Source: JBBWZH01 sp035544115
Lineage (GTDB): Bacteria > Actinomycetota > Actinomycetes > Mycobacteriales > CADCTP01
Direction: 5' to 3'
Length of the DNA stretch: 64,000 nucleotides
Assembly: GCA_963714145.1 (NCBI GenBank)
Contig: OY970235.1
Span: forward strand, 248,001 to 312,000
The position numbers were made by a program, and so were the translations under genes. The notes beneath the pieces are model-generated. The model was not told the DNA's origin. It made no database searches and saw nothing but the letters and a program-made list of their open reading frames with translations. Positions 1 to 8,058 of this stretch are shown here, in pieces (the stretch's first letter is position 1; each line of letters begins with the position of its first letter).

Positions 1-241
1 GTCCGAAGAGGACAAGACGCTGGTCGGCCGGGCCCGCCGGATCCAGCGGTTCCTGTCCCAGAACATGTACGTGGCCAAGCAGTTCACCGGCTTGGACGGC
101 TCGTTCGTCCCGCTGGACGAGACCATCGCGTCGTTCAAGGCGATCGCTGCCGGCGAGTACGACCACCTGCCCGAGCAGGCGTTCCTGCTGGTCGGTGGGA
201 TCGAGGACGTCGAGAAGAAGGCCGCCGAGCTGAACAAGTAA
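1..241 (+). CDS. atpD: F1F0 ATP synthase subunit beta, C-terminal fragment
   Basis: Only the last 79 codons are present (frame from base 2, stop TAA at 239-241); the gene continues beyond the left edge. The translation reads through RRIQRFLSQNMYVAKQFTG and ends KKAAELNK, typical of the C-terminal helical domain of the catalytic beta subunit of ATP synthase. The subunit would sit in the membrane-attached F1 sector and make ATP. The usual next gene, atpC, does not follow: a strong hairpin and two reversed genes intervene, and atpC lies about 2.2 kb away. Confidence 0.95.
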   Translation, partial: SEEDKTLVGRARRIQRFLSQNMYVAKQFTGLDGSFVPLDETIASFKAIAAGEYDHLPEQAFLLVGGIEDVEKKAAELNK

Positions 242-247
242 GGCAGT

Positions 248-298
248 CCACATGCGACGGTGGCCGGTCCATTCCGGACCGGCCACCGTCGCATGTGG
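248..298 (+). terminator. 23-bp perfect hairpin after atpD
   Basis: Arms 248-270 and 276-298 are perfectly complementary with a 5-nt loop. It starts 7 bp after the atpD stop and has no U-tract, as is common for actinobacterial terminators. It would end the atp transcript before atpC, and because it is symmetrical it could also serve the reversed gene ending at 328. Confidence 0.75.
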
Positions 299-327
299 AG
301 CACGATCAACCGGCGAGGGCCGGTGGG

Positions 328-1707
328 TCAGCGGCGCAGCGGCACCTCGTCGGTGTGGCCGGCGCGGACGACCCGCACCGCGACCGCGCCGGCCGGCAGC
401 AGCGCCGCGTCCCGCCCGGCGGCCTGCCAGCCGCCGTCGCCGGTGCGGTAGCTCAGCTCGGCTCCCACCTGGGCGACCACCCAGCCCTGCCCGCGCGGCA
501 GCGGCACGGCCACCGGCAGCGGGCCGCCCGTGTCGGTCGGCCGGCTGGCCACCTCGACCCGCCCGGCCGGGCTGCGCAGCACGGCGAAGATATGGCACGG
601 GTCGGCGTCGAGCTGCCTTTCGCCGACCATCAGCCGGCTGCCGTCCGGCGTCGTGCCCCAGACGTACCAGAAGCCGAAGGCGATCCGGCTGATCTCCGGG
701 TAGCCGCTGGGGATGCGCCGGCCCATCACCTGTTCGAACTGGGTCGCGACGGTCTCGGTCGCGACCGGGCCGCCGCCCCAGCCGGCCGCCGGCGCCTGGC
801 CGACCCGCCACGTCCCCGGGCCCCCACCGGGAGCGAGCCACTGCAGCCGCCGCTCGATCGGCGAGACGGCCGCGGCGTGCTCCTCCGCCGGGGTCATCAC
901 GTTGCCGATCCAGATGCTTCCCGGGCCGCGCGGGCGCAGCGCGGTCAGCCGCGGGTCGGTGCGGTCCGGGCGGGTCAGCAGGGCCACCCCGGCGGCGAAC
1001 GGGACCGGCGCCCACCGGCGGGTGACGTACCCGTCGTCGGTGTAGGTCCGGTCGAACGACACCTGCACCGGCCGGCCGCGGTCGAGTACCAGCAGCACCT
1101 GCCGTCCGGCGCCGATGAACGCCGCCTCCATCTGCGGCGCGCCGGGCGCCGGATAGGTGTCCGCGACGACGGTCGGTTCATCGCGGCTGCCAGCGCCGAC
1201 GAACCCGGTGAGCAGCGCTGGGCCCTCGCGGTCGAGCTGGATGTTGTCGTGGTGGCGCAGGTAGGTGGCCTGCACCACGATCGCGGCCGGGCCGACCGGG
1301 GTCTGGCCGGCCCAGACCACGTGCGGCCGGCCGAGCATGAGGTCGAAGATGCCGCGGTCGGCGTGGATCGAGCCGCGGTGGCTGCGCTCCCAGGCGCGGG
1401 TCACCGCGCTGAGGTAGCCGGCGTTGCCAGCCAGGTCACCAGCGGTCGGCCGGACCAGCAGCGCCTCGTCCGCAACCGTCATCGCGGCCACCTGGGTGGT
1501 CCCCGGACCGGACGGGGCCCGCAGCGTGAGGCCGCCGAGCGCCACCGCGACCACCAGCAGCGGGGCGCCGCCGACGGCCAGCCGGGCGCGGAACCGCCGG
1601 TGTACGCCACCGCGGCGGGCGGCGTCGACCAGGTCCGGCGGCGGCAGCATGTCGGCGGTGTGGCTGCGCATCGCGGCGCGCAGCTCATCTTCCAGGGCGG
1701 TGCTCAT
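328..1707 (-). CDS. single-pass membrane protein paired with the ECF sigma factor
   Basis: This is a 459-residue protein I do not recognise by family. Residues 1-42 are hydrophilic and probably cytoplasmic, 43-62 form one transmembrane segment, and about 395 residues follow that would lie outside. The start codon overlaps the sigma factor stop by 4 bp (ATGA, 1704-1707), so the two are translationally coupled. That layout is usual for an ECF sigma factor and its membrane regulator. The short N-terminal tail shows no zinc anti-sigma (HxxxCxxC) motif, so an anti-sigma role is inferred from context only. A secreted lipoprotein-like partner or target gene is the alternative. Confidence 0.7.
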   Translation of the reverse strand: MSTALEDELRAAMRSHTADMLPPPDLVDAARRGGVHRRFRARLAVGGAPLLVVAVALGGLTLRAPSGPGTTQVAAMTVADEALLVRPTAGDLAGNAGYLSAVTRAWERSHRGSIHADRGIFDLMLGRPHVVWAGQTPVGPAAIVVQATYLRHHDNIQLDREGPALLTGFVGAGSRDEPTVVADTYPAPGAPQMEAAFIGAGRQVLLVLDRGRPVQVSFDRTYTDDGYVTRRWAPVPFAAGVALLTRPDRTDPRLTALRPRGPGSIWIGNVMTPAEEHAAAVSPIERRLQWLAPGGGPGTWRVGQAPAAGWGGGPVATETVATQFEQVMGRRIPSGYPEISRIAFGFWYVWGTTPDGSRLMVGERQLDADPCHIFAVLRSPAGRVEVASRPTDTGGPLPVAVPLPRGQGWVVAQVGAELSYRTGDGGWQAAGRDAALLPAGAVAVRVVRAGHTDEVPLRR

Positions 1708-2261
1708 CTGGTTCCTCCGGCAGTGGGAATGTCGACGTCCGCGGGCAGCTGCGCGCGCAGCCGGGCCAGCGCGCGGGAGGCCGTGCTCTTCACCGTGCCG
1801 ACCGAGCAGCCCAGCGCGGCCGCGGTGGCCAATTCGGACAGGTCATCGAAGTACCGCAGCACCAGTACGGCCCGCTGCCGGGGCGGCAGGGTGAGCAGCG
1901 CGCGGACCAGCAGGTCGCGCTGGTCCACCCCGGCGGTCTCGTCCCGGCCCGGTGCCCCGACGCCGTCCGGGGCCAGCAGCGGCAGCTCGGGCCGGCGGTT
2001 GCGGCGCCGGCGGCTGTTGATGGCGGCATGCACCAACGCCCGCCGGGCGTACGCCTCGGGCGACTCCCGGATCCGCCGCCAGCGCACGTACATCCGTTCC
2101 AGCACGCCCTGCAGCAGATCCTCGGCCAGGGCCCGGTCACCGCCGGTCAACAGCACGGTGCTGCGTAACAAAGCGGTGGACCGGCCGCGGACGAAGTCGC
2201 TGAAGTCGGTGCCGTCGCCGGACGCTCCCGGCGGGTCGGTCGACGTCTCGATGCCGGTCAT
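1704..2261 (-). CDS. SigE-family ECF RNA polymerase sigma factor
   Basis: The protein has about 185 residues. The N-terminal half matches sigma region 2 (RALAEDLLQGVLERMYVRW) and the C-terminal half region 4, with an HTH around ELATAAALGCSVGTVKS; there is no region 1 or 3, as in ECF factors. I chose the ATG at 2261 because GGAGGT (about 2266-2271) lies at proper spacing upstream; an in-frame GTG at 2267 overlaps that ribosome-binding site. It would direct RNA polymerase to a small regulon, perhaps including its own divergent promoter region (2262-2436). It is coupled to the membrane protein downstream. The pair sits reversed between atpD and atpC. Confidence 0.9.
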   Translation of the reverse strand: MTGIETSTDPPGASGDGTDFSDFVRGRSTALLRSTVLLTGGDRALAEDLLQGVLERMYVRWRRIRESPEAYARRALVHAAINSRRRRNRRPELPLLAPDGVGAPGRDETAGVDQRDLLVRALLTLPPRQRAVLVLRYFDDLSELATAAALGCSVGTVKSTASRALARLRAQLPADVDIPTAGGTR

Positions 2262-2396
2262 CGACACCTCCGTTTGGGTATGAGTTGACCGTTACGACAC
2301 CGCTGGAGGCGAGGAAGTTGTCTACCGACATCACCCGACCGGTGGTATCCGGGCGAATCCGGCGGGGGCGGCGGTCGGCCGTTCGGGTGGGCTCGC

Positions 2397-2430
2397 TACA
2401 CTTTCTGACAACTCCAGGTGACGAAGGAGA
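2397..2430 (+). promoter_or_regulatory. candidate atpC promoter (-10) and ribosome-binding site
   Basis: TACACT at 2397-2402 could be a -10 box and AAGGAGA at 2424-2430 is a strong ribosome-binding site 6 nt before the GTG of atpC. No convincing -35 was seen. A local promoter is expected, because a hairpin and two opposing genes separate atpC from atpD. Confidence 0.4.
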
Positions 2431-2436
2431 CCCTGC

Positions 2437-2838
2437 GTGGCAACTTTGCACGTCGAACTCGTCTCGGTTGAGCGTCTGATCTGGTCGGGCGAGGCGACCA
2501 TGGTCATCGCACGGACAACCGAGGGCGACCTCGGTGTTCTGCCCGGTCACACTCCGCTACTAGGTCTGCTGGCCGATGGCGGCGTGGTCCGGATCCGCCC
2601 GGACGGCGCCGAGGAGTTGGTCGTCGCCGTGCACGGCGGTTTCCTGTCGATCACCGAGGACGGTGTCTCGGTGCTGGCCGAGCTGGCCGAGCTGGCCGGT
2701 GAGATCGACGTGTCCAGGGCCCGCGCCGCGCTCGACCACGCCCGCGCCGCCGATGACGTAGCCGACCCGGAGTCCGCGTCGCACGCCGCGGAGCAGCGCG
2801 CGCTCTCCCGGCTGCGCGCCGCCGGCCAGGCCGTCTAG
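2437..2838 (+). CDS. atpC: F1F0 ATP synthase subunit epsilon
   Basis: The 133-residue protein opens MATLHVELVSVERLIWSGEA, with the GDLGVLPGHTPLLGLLADG signature of the epsilon beta-sandwich, and ends in a two-helix tail (about 88-133). Epsilon links the rotor to F1 and regulates ATPase activity. The GTG start at 2437 is fixed by AAGGAGA upstream. It is normally co-transcribed right after atpD; here it is detached from the rest of the operon, so its dosage must come from its own promoter. DUF2550 follows after 32 bp in the usual actinobacterial order. Confidence 0.95.
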   Translation: MATLHVELVSVERLIWSGEATMVIARTTEGDLGVLPGHTPLLGLLADGGVVRIRPDGAEELVVAVHGGFLSITEDGVSVLAELAELAGEIDVSRARAALDHARAADDVADPESASHAAEQRALSRLRAAGQAV

Positions 2839-2870
2839 GTACGCGGCGGCGGCAGGCGCGGGGAGCGGCC

Positions 2871-3311
2871 ATGCAAGTCGTCGAAGCCGTTGCCGTCGCG
2901 TTCTTCGCGGTCGCCATCGTCCTGCTGCTGCTGGCCGTCCGGCGGCGGTTCCTGCTCGGCAGCGGCGGCGCGATCGACATGAGCGTCCGGGTCCGGTTCG
3001 GCCGGGTCGGTCGGGGTTGGGCGCTGGGGGTCGGCCGCTACTCCGGTGACGACCTGATCTGGCACCGGGTGTTCGCGCTGTCGCTGCGCCCGTCCCGGAC
3101 CTACAGTCGGCGCCGGCTGGAGGTGGTGGGTCAGCGTCCGCCACAGGGCGCGGAGTCCTGGGCGATCCAGGCCGGCGCCGTCGTGGTCGAGCTGCGGGAC
3201 GCGTCCGGGCCGGTGCAGTTGGCGATGAGCGCCGAGGCGGTCACCGGTTTCCTGTCCTGGTTGGAGTCCGCGCCGCCCGGATACAGCGTGCCCGGCTACG
3301 CCGCCTCCTGA
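2871..3311 (+). CDS. DUF2550 family membrane-anchored protein
   Basis: This 146-residue protein has an N-terminal transmembrane helix (about 3-23) followed by a basic linker and a small soluble domain (VGRYSGDDLIWHRVFALSLRP). Position right after atpC and sequence both match the DUF2550 family (Mycobacterium Rv1312). The function is unknown. It is probably co-transcribed with atpC. Confidence 0.85.
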   Translation: MQVVEAVAVAFFAVAIVLLLLAVRRRFLLGSGGAIDMSVRVRFGRVGRGWALGVGRYSGDDLIWHRVFALSLRPSRTYSRRRLEVVGQRPPQGAESWAIQAGAVVVELRDASGPVQLAMSAEAVTGFLSWLESAPPGYSVPGYAAS

Positions 3312-3437
3312 CCGGCCAGCCAGGCAGCCCCCCATCGGGCCAGCCCTATCCGGGCCAGCATCCGGCCATCCGGCCGGCGGCGCCGTGCCGGCGGCCTCAT
3401 CCGGGCCCAGCGGGTCAATGCCGGTCCGAACCGGGCC

Positions 3438-4022
3438 TCAGTCCGGAGCGGCCGAGTTCGCGCCCGGCTGCCAGAGCACGTCGCCGCCGGGGTTGGCCGT
3501 CCGGGCCAGGATGAACAGCAGGTCGGACAGCCGGTTGAGGTAGCGCGCGGTCATCGCGTTGGTGTGCTCCGCGTCTGCGGCCAGCAGCGCCCAGGTGCTG
3601 CGTTCGGCCCGCCGGGTCACCGTCCGGGCCACGTGCAGCAGCGCGGCGCCCGGGGTGCCGCCGGGCAGCAGGAAGCTGTTCAGCTTCGGCAGCCGCTCGT
3701 TGAACTCGTCGCAGGCCTGTTCGAGCCGCTGCACGTACGCCTCGGTGACCCGCAGCGGCGGGAACCGCGGGTCCGGTACGACCGGCGTGCACAGGTCCGC
3801 GCCGACGTCGAACAGGTCGTTCTGCACCTGGCCGAGCACCACCCGCAGCTCGTCGGCGAGGCTGCCCAGCGCGAGCGCCACCCCGATCGCCGAGTTCGCC
3901 TCGTCCACGTCGGCATAGGCGGCCAGCCGCGGGTCGGTCTTGCTGACCCGGCTCATGTCGCCGAGCGCGGTGCTGCCGTCGTCCCCGGTCCGGGTGTAGA
4001 TGCGGGTCAGATGTACTGCCAT
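3438..4022 (-). CDS. PduO-type cob(I)alamin adenosyltransferase
   Basis: The enzyme transfers adenosyl from ATP to cob(I)alamin, making the coenzyme B12 that the acyl-CoA mutases in this window need. The N-terminal ATP-binding motif TRTGDDGSTALGD (about residues 10-22) and the C-terminal block NRLSDLLFILAR are diagnostic, and the length of 194 residues is normal. The ATG at 4022 is preferred; a GTG two codons upstream is possible. It lies 9 bp downstream of the DUF2007-like gene on the same strand. The location near atpC matches Mycobacterium Rv1314c, but no murA is present here. Confidence 0.93.
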   Translation of the reverse strand: MAVHLTRIYTRTGDDGSTALGDMSRVSKTDPRLAAYADVDEANSAIGVALALGSLADELRVVLGQVQNDLFDVGADLCTPVVPDPRFPPLRVTEAYVQRLEQACDEFNERLPKLNSFLLPGGTPGAALLHVARTVTRRAERSTWALLAADAEHTNAMTARYLNRLSDLLFILARTANPGGDVLWQPGANSAAPD

Positions 4023-4031
4023 GGGCACACC

Positions 4032-4445
4032 TTAGGACGGCGTCGGCCGGGGGCCCGCGCCCGGCGGTCCGGCATCCGGCTGGTCACCCGCCGCGGGCGG
4101 CAGCAGCGGCCGGGCCCGGGCCACGTCGGCGGCGAAGACGAGTACGTCGACCTGCCCGTCCGGGCGGGCGGTCAGGGTGGACCGGATGCCGGCGGCGGTC
4201 AGCGTGGCCCGCGCCGCCTCGGCCTCCAGCCGGGCCGGCAGCACCGCCACCTGGCGGAGCAACCCGAAGTCGGTCGGCACCGCGATGCCGCGGTTCGGCT
4301 GGCCCGGCCGGGGCGGCGGGCGGACCGTGGGCGACCGGCGCCGGCCGGTGCCGAAGATCCAGCGCAGCACCAGGCCGAGCAGGCAGACGACGACCACTGC
4401 AACGATCGGACCGGCCGTGTAGTGGCTGCCGGGGTCGCCGGGCAC
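4032..4445 (-). CDS. membrane-anchored DUF2007-like protein
   Basis: About 137 residues from a GTG at 4445. A transmembrane segment (about 11-30, PIVAVVVVCLLGLVLRWIFG) is followed by a Pro/Arg-rich linker and a small alpha/beta domain (ARLEAEAARATLTAAGIRST ... DVLVFAADVARARPLL). That domain resembles the DUF2007 putative signal-transducing family, which often ends in a residue-per-residue readout of a folded ferredoxin-like domain. The role is unknown. It is the first gene of a two-gene unit with the adenosyltransferase. Its exact start is uncertain because the frame stays open further upstream. Confidence 0.6.
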   Translation of the reverse strand: MPGDPGSHYTAGPIVAVVVVCLLGLVLRWIFGTGRRRSPTVRPPPRPGQPNRGIAVPTDFGLLRQVAVLPARLEAEAARATLTAAGIRSTLTARPDGQVDVLVFAADVARARPLLPPAAGDQPDAGPPGAGPRPTPS

Positions 4446-4586
4446 CGGCCCAGTCTGGCACCGCGACCGCCGTTCTGCCCGCTGGTGGCCCGGCCCGGCT
4501 GCCGTGTCCTCATCCGGCCGCACCGGTCCGGACCCGCCGGCCGATATGGTCGCTGCCGGGGCGAGCTCACATCCTGGAGGAGTGAC

Positions 4587-5450
4587 GTGGCGAAGAAACT
4601 GGCCGTCGTCGGCGCCGGTCTGATGGGGTCCGGCATCGCGCAGGTGGCCGCCCAGGCGGGCTGGGAGGTCGTGCTGCGCGACGTCACCGAGGAGGCGCTG
4701 GCGCGCGGCCGCGCCGGGATCGAGTCGTCCTACCGCCGGTTCGCCAGCAAGGGCCGGCTGTCCGCGGAGCAGGTGGCGGCCAGCCTGGCCCGGATCACCA
4801 CGACCACCGAGCTGGACGCGGTCGCCGACGCGGACGTGGTGGTGGAGGCGGTGTTCGAGTCGCCCGACGTGAAGCGGGAGGTGTTCACCGCGCTGGACAA
4901 GATCTGCCGGCCGGACGCGGTGCTCGCCTCGAACACCAGCGCGATCCCGATCACCCAGCTGGCCGCGGCCACCACCCGGCCGGAGTCGGTGGTCGGCACC
5001 CACTTCTTCTCGCCGGTGCCGATGATGGGCCTGTGCGAGCTGGTCCGCGGCTACCTGACCAGCGACGAGACGCTGGCCGCCGCCCGGGGGTTCGCCGAGA
5101 GCGTGGGCAAGACCTGTGTCGTGGTCAACCGGGACGTGGCCGGCTTCGTCACCACCCGGCTGATCGTGGCGCTCGCGGTCGAGGCGGCGAAGCTGGTCGA
5201 GTCCGGCGTGGCCAGCGCCGAGGACGTGGACACCGCCTGCCGGCTCGGCTTCGGCCACCCGATGGGCCCGCTGCAGACGATGGACCTGACCGGCGTCGAC
5301 ATCCTGGTCAACGCCGCCCGCAACATCTACCGGGACACCGGCGACGGCAAGTTCGTCCCGCCGGAGTCGCTGGTCCGGATGGTGGCGGCCGGCCAGCTCG
5401 GCCGCAAGACCGGCCGCGGCTTCTACGACTACAGCGCTGACCAGGGCTGA
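4587..5450 (+). CDS. 3-hydroxybutyryl-CoA dehydrogenase
   Basis: It reduces acetoacetyl-CoA to 3-hydroxybutyryl-CoA (or the reverse) with NAD(P)H. Length is 287 residues, normal for a single-unit enzyme. The Rossmann motif GAGLMGSGIA starts at residue 9, the catalytic region has GTHFFSPVPMMGLCELV, and the C-terminal domain carries FGHPMGPLQTMDLTG. GTG at 4587 is fixed by TGGAGGAG at about 4575-4582. A TATGGT -10 candidate lies at 4545-4550. It stands divergent from the DUF2007-like gene and upstream of meaA, so it plausibly feeds the ethylmalonyl-CoA pathway together with the thiolase at 26488. Confidence 0.92.
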   Translation: MAKKLAVVGAGLMGSGIAQVAAQAGWEVVLRDVTEEALARGRAGIESSYRRFASKGRLSAEQVAASLARITTTTELDAVADADVVVEAVFESPDVKREVFTALDKICRPDAVLASNTSAIPITQLAAATTRPESVVGTHFFSPVPMMGLCELVRGYLTSDETLAAARGFAESVGKTCVVVNRDVAGFVTTRLIVALAVEAAKLVESGVASAEDVDTACRLGFGHPMGPLQTMDLTGVDILVNAARNIYRDTGDGKFVPPESLVRMVAAGQLGRKTGRGFYDYSADQG

Positions 5451-5581
5451 TGCCAGCCGCTGCCGGTTGGCGATCGTGACCTGGTCGAGACCTGACCGGG
5501 CAACGTATCAGCGGCGGGGCACGTCCTCTCCTATGACGGCACAGGCCGCTGGATGGGGCCGCTGGACGGGGAGGGCATGCG

Positions 5582-5896
5582 ATGAATGCCTGCACGGTGC
5601 TCGATGGCCAGCTGATCACGCTGACCGGCCGGCTGGACATGACCGGAGCGGCGATCGCCCGGGACGCGCTGCACGCGGCGATCGCGTCCGGCACCGGCCC
5701 GCTGGTGGTCGACCTGGCCGGTGTCGAGTTGCTGGACGCGACCGGGCTGGGAGTGCTGATCGGCAGCCACCGCCGGGCCCGGTCGGCCGGCCGCCAGTTG
5801 GTGCTGCGGGACGCGGCACCCCGGGTGGCCCGGCTGCTCTGGCTGACCCGGGTCGACCGGATCATCGCGGTCGAGCAGACCACCAGCGCCGCCTGA
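5582..5896 (+). CDS. STAS-domain anti-sigma factor antagonist
   Basis: A single STAS domain of 104 residues. The phospho-acceptor loop reads LLDATGLGVLIG, where the Thr occupies the position phosphorylated in SpoIIAA/RsbV proteins (usually DSSGLG). Such proteins release sigma factors by binding their anti-sigma kinase. No kinase partner is nearby. GGGGAGGG at about 5568-5575 fixes the ATG. It lies alone between the dehydrogenase and meaA genes. Confidence 0.85.
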   Translation: MNACTVLDGQLITLTGRLDMTGAAIARDALHAAIASGTGPLVVDLAGVELLDATGLGVLIGSHRRARSAGRQLVLRDAAPRVARLLWLTRVDRIIAVEQTTSAA

Positions 5897-5937
5897 CCGG
5901 CCGCGCCCGGCCACCAGGGGTGACGGTGGCCACTGAC

Positions 5938-5953
5938 CCTACTGGCCAGTAGG
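5938..5953. promoter_or_regulatory. 16-bp perfect palindrome upstream of meaA
   Basis: CCTACTGGCCAGTAGG is perfectly self-complementary and lies 46 bp before the meaA start. A -10 candidate TAGACT is at 5964-5969, which puts the palindrome over the expected -35. It looks like a TetR-type operator. The core TACTGGCCAGTA matches 9 of 12 bases of the imperfect palindrome upstream of ccr (25326-25337). Confidence 0.6.
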
Positions 5954-5999
5954 TCCGGTTCCATAGACTCAGGCGGTCCGATGGTGAGCGGAGGCCGCC

Positions 6000-8000
6000 G
6001 TGCCGTACCCGTCTGATTCCAGCCGCGACCGTCCCTGGGTGATGCGGACCTACGCCGGTCACTCCTCGGCGGCCGAGTCGAACGCGCTCTACCGGTTGAA
6101 CCTGGCCAAGGGCCAGACCGGGCTGTCCGTCGCGTTCGACCTGCCCACCCAGACCGGCTACGACCCGGACGACGAACTGGCCAGCGGCGAGGTCGGCAAG
6201 GTCGGCGTGCCGGTCGCGCACCTCGGCGACATGCGGGCGCTGTTCGACGGCATCCCGCTGGCCGAGGCGAACACCTCGATGACGATCAACGCGACCGCGA
6301 TGTGGCTGCTCGCGCTCTACCTGGTGGTGGCCGAGGAGCAGCAGGCCGACCCGGCGCTGCTGACCGGCACCACCCAGAACGACATCGTCAAGGAGTACCT
6401 GTCCCGCGGCACGTACGTGTTCCCGCCCGGGCCGTCGCTGCGGCTGACCACCGACACGATCGCGTACGCGGTGGCGCACCTGCCGCGCTGGAACCCGATC
6501 AACATCTGCTCGTACCACCTGCAGGAGGCCGGTGCGACTCCGGTGCAGGAGGTCGCGTTCGCGCTGTGCACGGCGATCGCCGTGGTGGATGCCGTGCTGG
6601 CCTCCGGTCAACTGCCGGCCGAGCGCACCGGCGAGCTGATCGGTCGGATCTCGTTCTTCGTGAACGCCGGCGTGCGGTTCGTCGAGGAGATGTGCAAGCT
6701 GCGCGCGTTCGGCGCGTTGTGGGACGAGTTGACCAGAACCCGGTACGGGGTGACCGACCCGGCGCAGCGCCGGTTCCGGTACGGCGTCCAGGTCAACTCG
6801 CTCGGGCTGACCGAGGCGCAGCCGGAGAACAACGTGCAGCGGATCGTGCTGGAGATGCTCGGCGTGACCCTGTCCCGCGGCGCCCGGGCCCGGGCCGTGC
6901 AGTTGCCGGCCTGGAACGAGGCGCTCGGGCTGCCCCGGCCGGCCGACCAGCAGTGGTCGCTGCGGATGCAGCAGGTGCTGGCCTACGAGACCGACCTGCT
7001 CGAGTACGACGACCTGTTCGCCGGCTCGCACGTGGTCGAGGCCAAGGTGGCGTCCATTGTGGACGGCGCGCGGGCGGAGATGGACCGGGTGCAGGCGATG
7101 GGCGGCACGGTGCCGGCGATCGAGTCCGGCTACCTGAAGTCGGCGCTGGTCGGCTCGCTGGCCGAGCACCGGCGCCGGATCGAGTCGGACGAGCAGGTGG
7201 TGGTCGGGGTGAACCGCTTCACCGGCACCGAGGCCAGCCCGCTGCTGTCCGAACTGGACGGTGCGATCCAGGCGGTGGATCCGGTGGCCGGCGCGCGCGC
7301 GGCGGACGCGGTCCGGGCCTGGCGGGCCGACCGGGATTCCGGTTGCGTCGCCGAGGCGCTGGCGGCGCTGGCCGCGGCGGCCAAGGGCGAGGAGAACCTG
7401 ATGGAGCCGACGCTGCGCTGCGCCCGGGCCGGCGTCACGACCGGCGAGTGGGCTGGCGCGCTGCGGGCGGTCTTCGGCGAGTACCGGGCGCCGACCGGGG
7501 TCGCGGCCGCGGCCGCCGCCGGCCCGGCCGGGGCGCCGGTCGCCGCCGTGCGCGGCCGGGTCCGGGCCACCGCCGCCGACCTCGGCCGCGCCGGGCTGCG
7601 CATGCTGGTCGGCAAGCCCGGCCTGGACGGCCACTCCAACGGCGCCGAGCAGATCGCGGTCCGGGCCCGGGACGTCGGCTTCGAGGTGATCTACCAGGGC
7701 ATCCGGCTCACCCCGGCGCAGATCGTGGCCGCCGCGGTTGCCGAGGACGTCGACGTGGTGGGCCTGTCCGTACTCTCCGGCTCGCACCTGGCGCTGGTCC
7801 CTGAGGTGCTCGCCGGCCTGCGCGCGGCCGGCCTCACCGACGTCCCGGTCGTGGTCGGCGGCATCATCCCGGACGCCGACGCCGCCACCCTCCGCGCCGG
7901 CGGCGTCGCCCGCGTCTTCACCTCCCGCGACTACGACCTCACCGGCATCCTGGACGAGATCGTCACCGTCCTGCGCGCCACGCACGGGCTCCCGGCCTGA
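6000..8000 (+). CDS. meaA: ethylmalonyl-CoA mutase (adenosylcobalamin-dependent)
   Basis: It converts (2R)-ethylmalonyl-CoA to methylsuccinyl-CoA in the ethylmalonyl-CoA pathway. The single 666-residue chain holds the TIM-barrel substrate domain (about 1-480) and the B12 domain (about 520-660), with DGHSNG around His545 as the lower cobalt ligand motif. MRTYAGHSS and the block from TGTTQNDIVKEYLSRGTY are hallmarks of the MeaA type. Tyr18 and Arg136 lie 118 residues apart, the spacing of the carboxylate-binding Tyr/Arg pair of methylmalonyl-CoA mutase, as expected for a dicarboxylic acyl-CoA. Lack of the long N-terminal arm separates it from methylmalonyl-CoA mutase. GTG at 6000 follows GCGGAGG. 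ccr, epimerase and meaB are elsewhere in the window. Confidence 0.92.
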   Translation: MPYPSDSSRDRPWVMRTYAGHSSAAESNALYRLNLAKGQTGLSVAFDLPTQTGYDPDDELASGEVGKVGVPVAHLGDMRALFDGIPLAEANTSMTINATAMWLLALYLVVAEEQQADPALLTGTTQNDIVKEYLSRGTYVFPPGPSLRLTTDTIAYAVAHLPRWNPINICSYHLQEAGATPVQEVAFALCTAIAVVDAVLASGQLPAERTGELIGRISFFVNAGVRFVEEMCKLRAFGALWDELTRTRYGVTDPAQRRFRYGVQVNSLGLTEAQPENNVQRIVLEMLGVTLSRGARARAVQLPAWNEALGLPRPADQQWSLRMQQVLAYETDLLEYDDLFAGSHVVEAKVASIVDGARAEMDRVQAMGGTVPAIESGYLKSALVGSLAEHRRRIESDEQVVVGVNRFTGTEASPLLSELDGAIQAVDPVAGARAADAVRAWRADRDSGCVAEALAALAAAAKGEENLMEPTLRCARAGVTTGEWAGALRAVFGEYRAPTGVAAAAAAGPAGAPVAAVRGRVRATAADLGRAGLRMLVGKPGLDGHSNGAEQIAVRARDVGFEVIYQGIRLTPAQIVAAAVAEDVDVVGLSVLSGSHLALVPEVLAGLRAAGLTDVPVVVGGIIPDADAATLRAGGVARVFTSRDYDLTGILDEIVTVLRATHGLPA

Positions 8001-8058
8001 CGGCGCCGGGCCGCCCGGGCCGGCGGCCGGCGGGTTGGCCGGCCGGGCGCCGGCGAGG

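Noticed and set aside
3312..3437. Possible deletion scar where murA lies in Mycobacterium
   Set aside because: There is no murA remnant in the 126 bp; gene order simply differs, and no evidence shows a deletion here.
8001..8058. Terminator between meaA and the sugar dehydrogenase
   Set aside because: The DNA is extremely GC-rich and folds many ways, but no long unambiguous stem could be defined.
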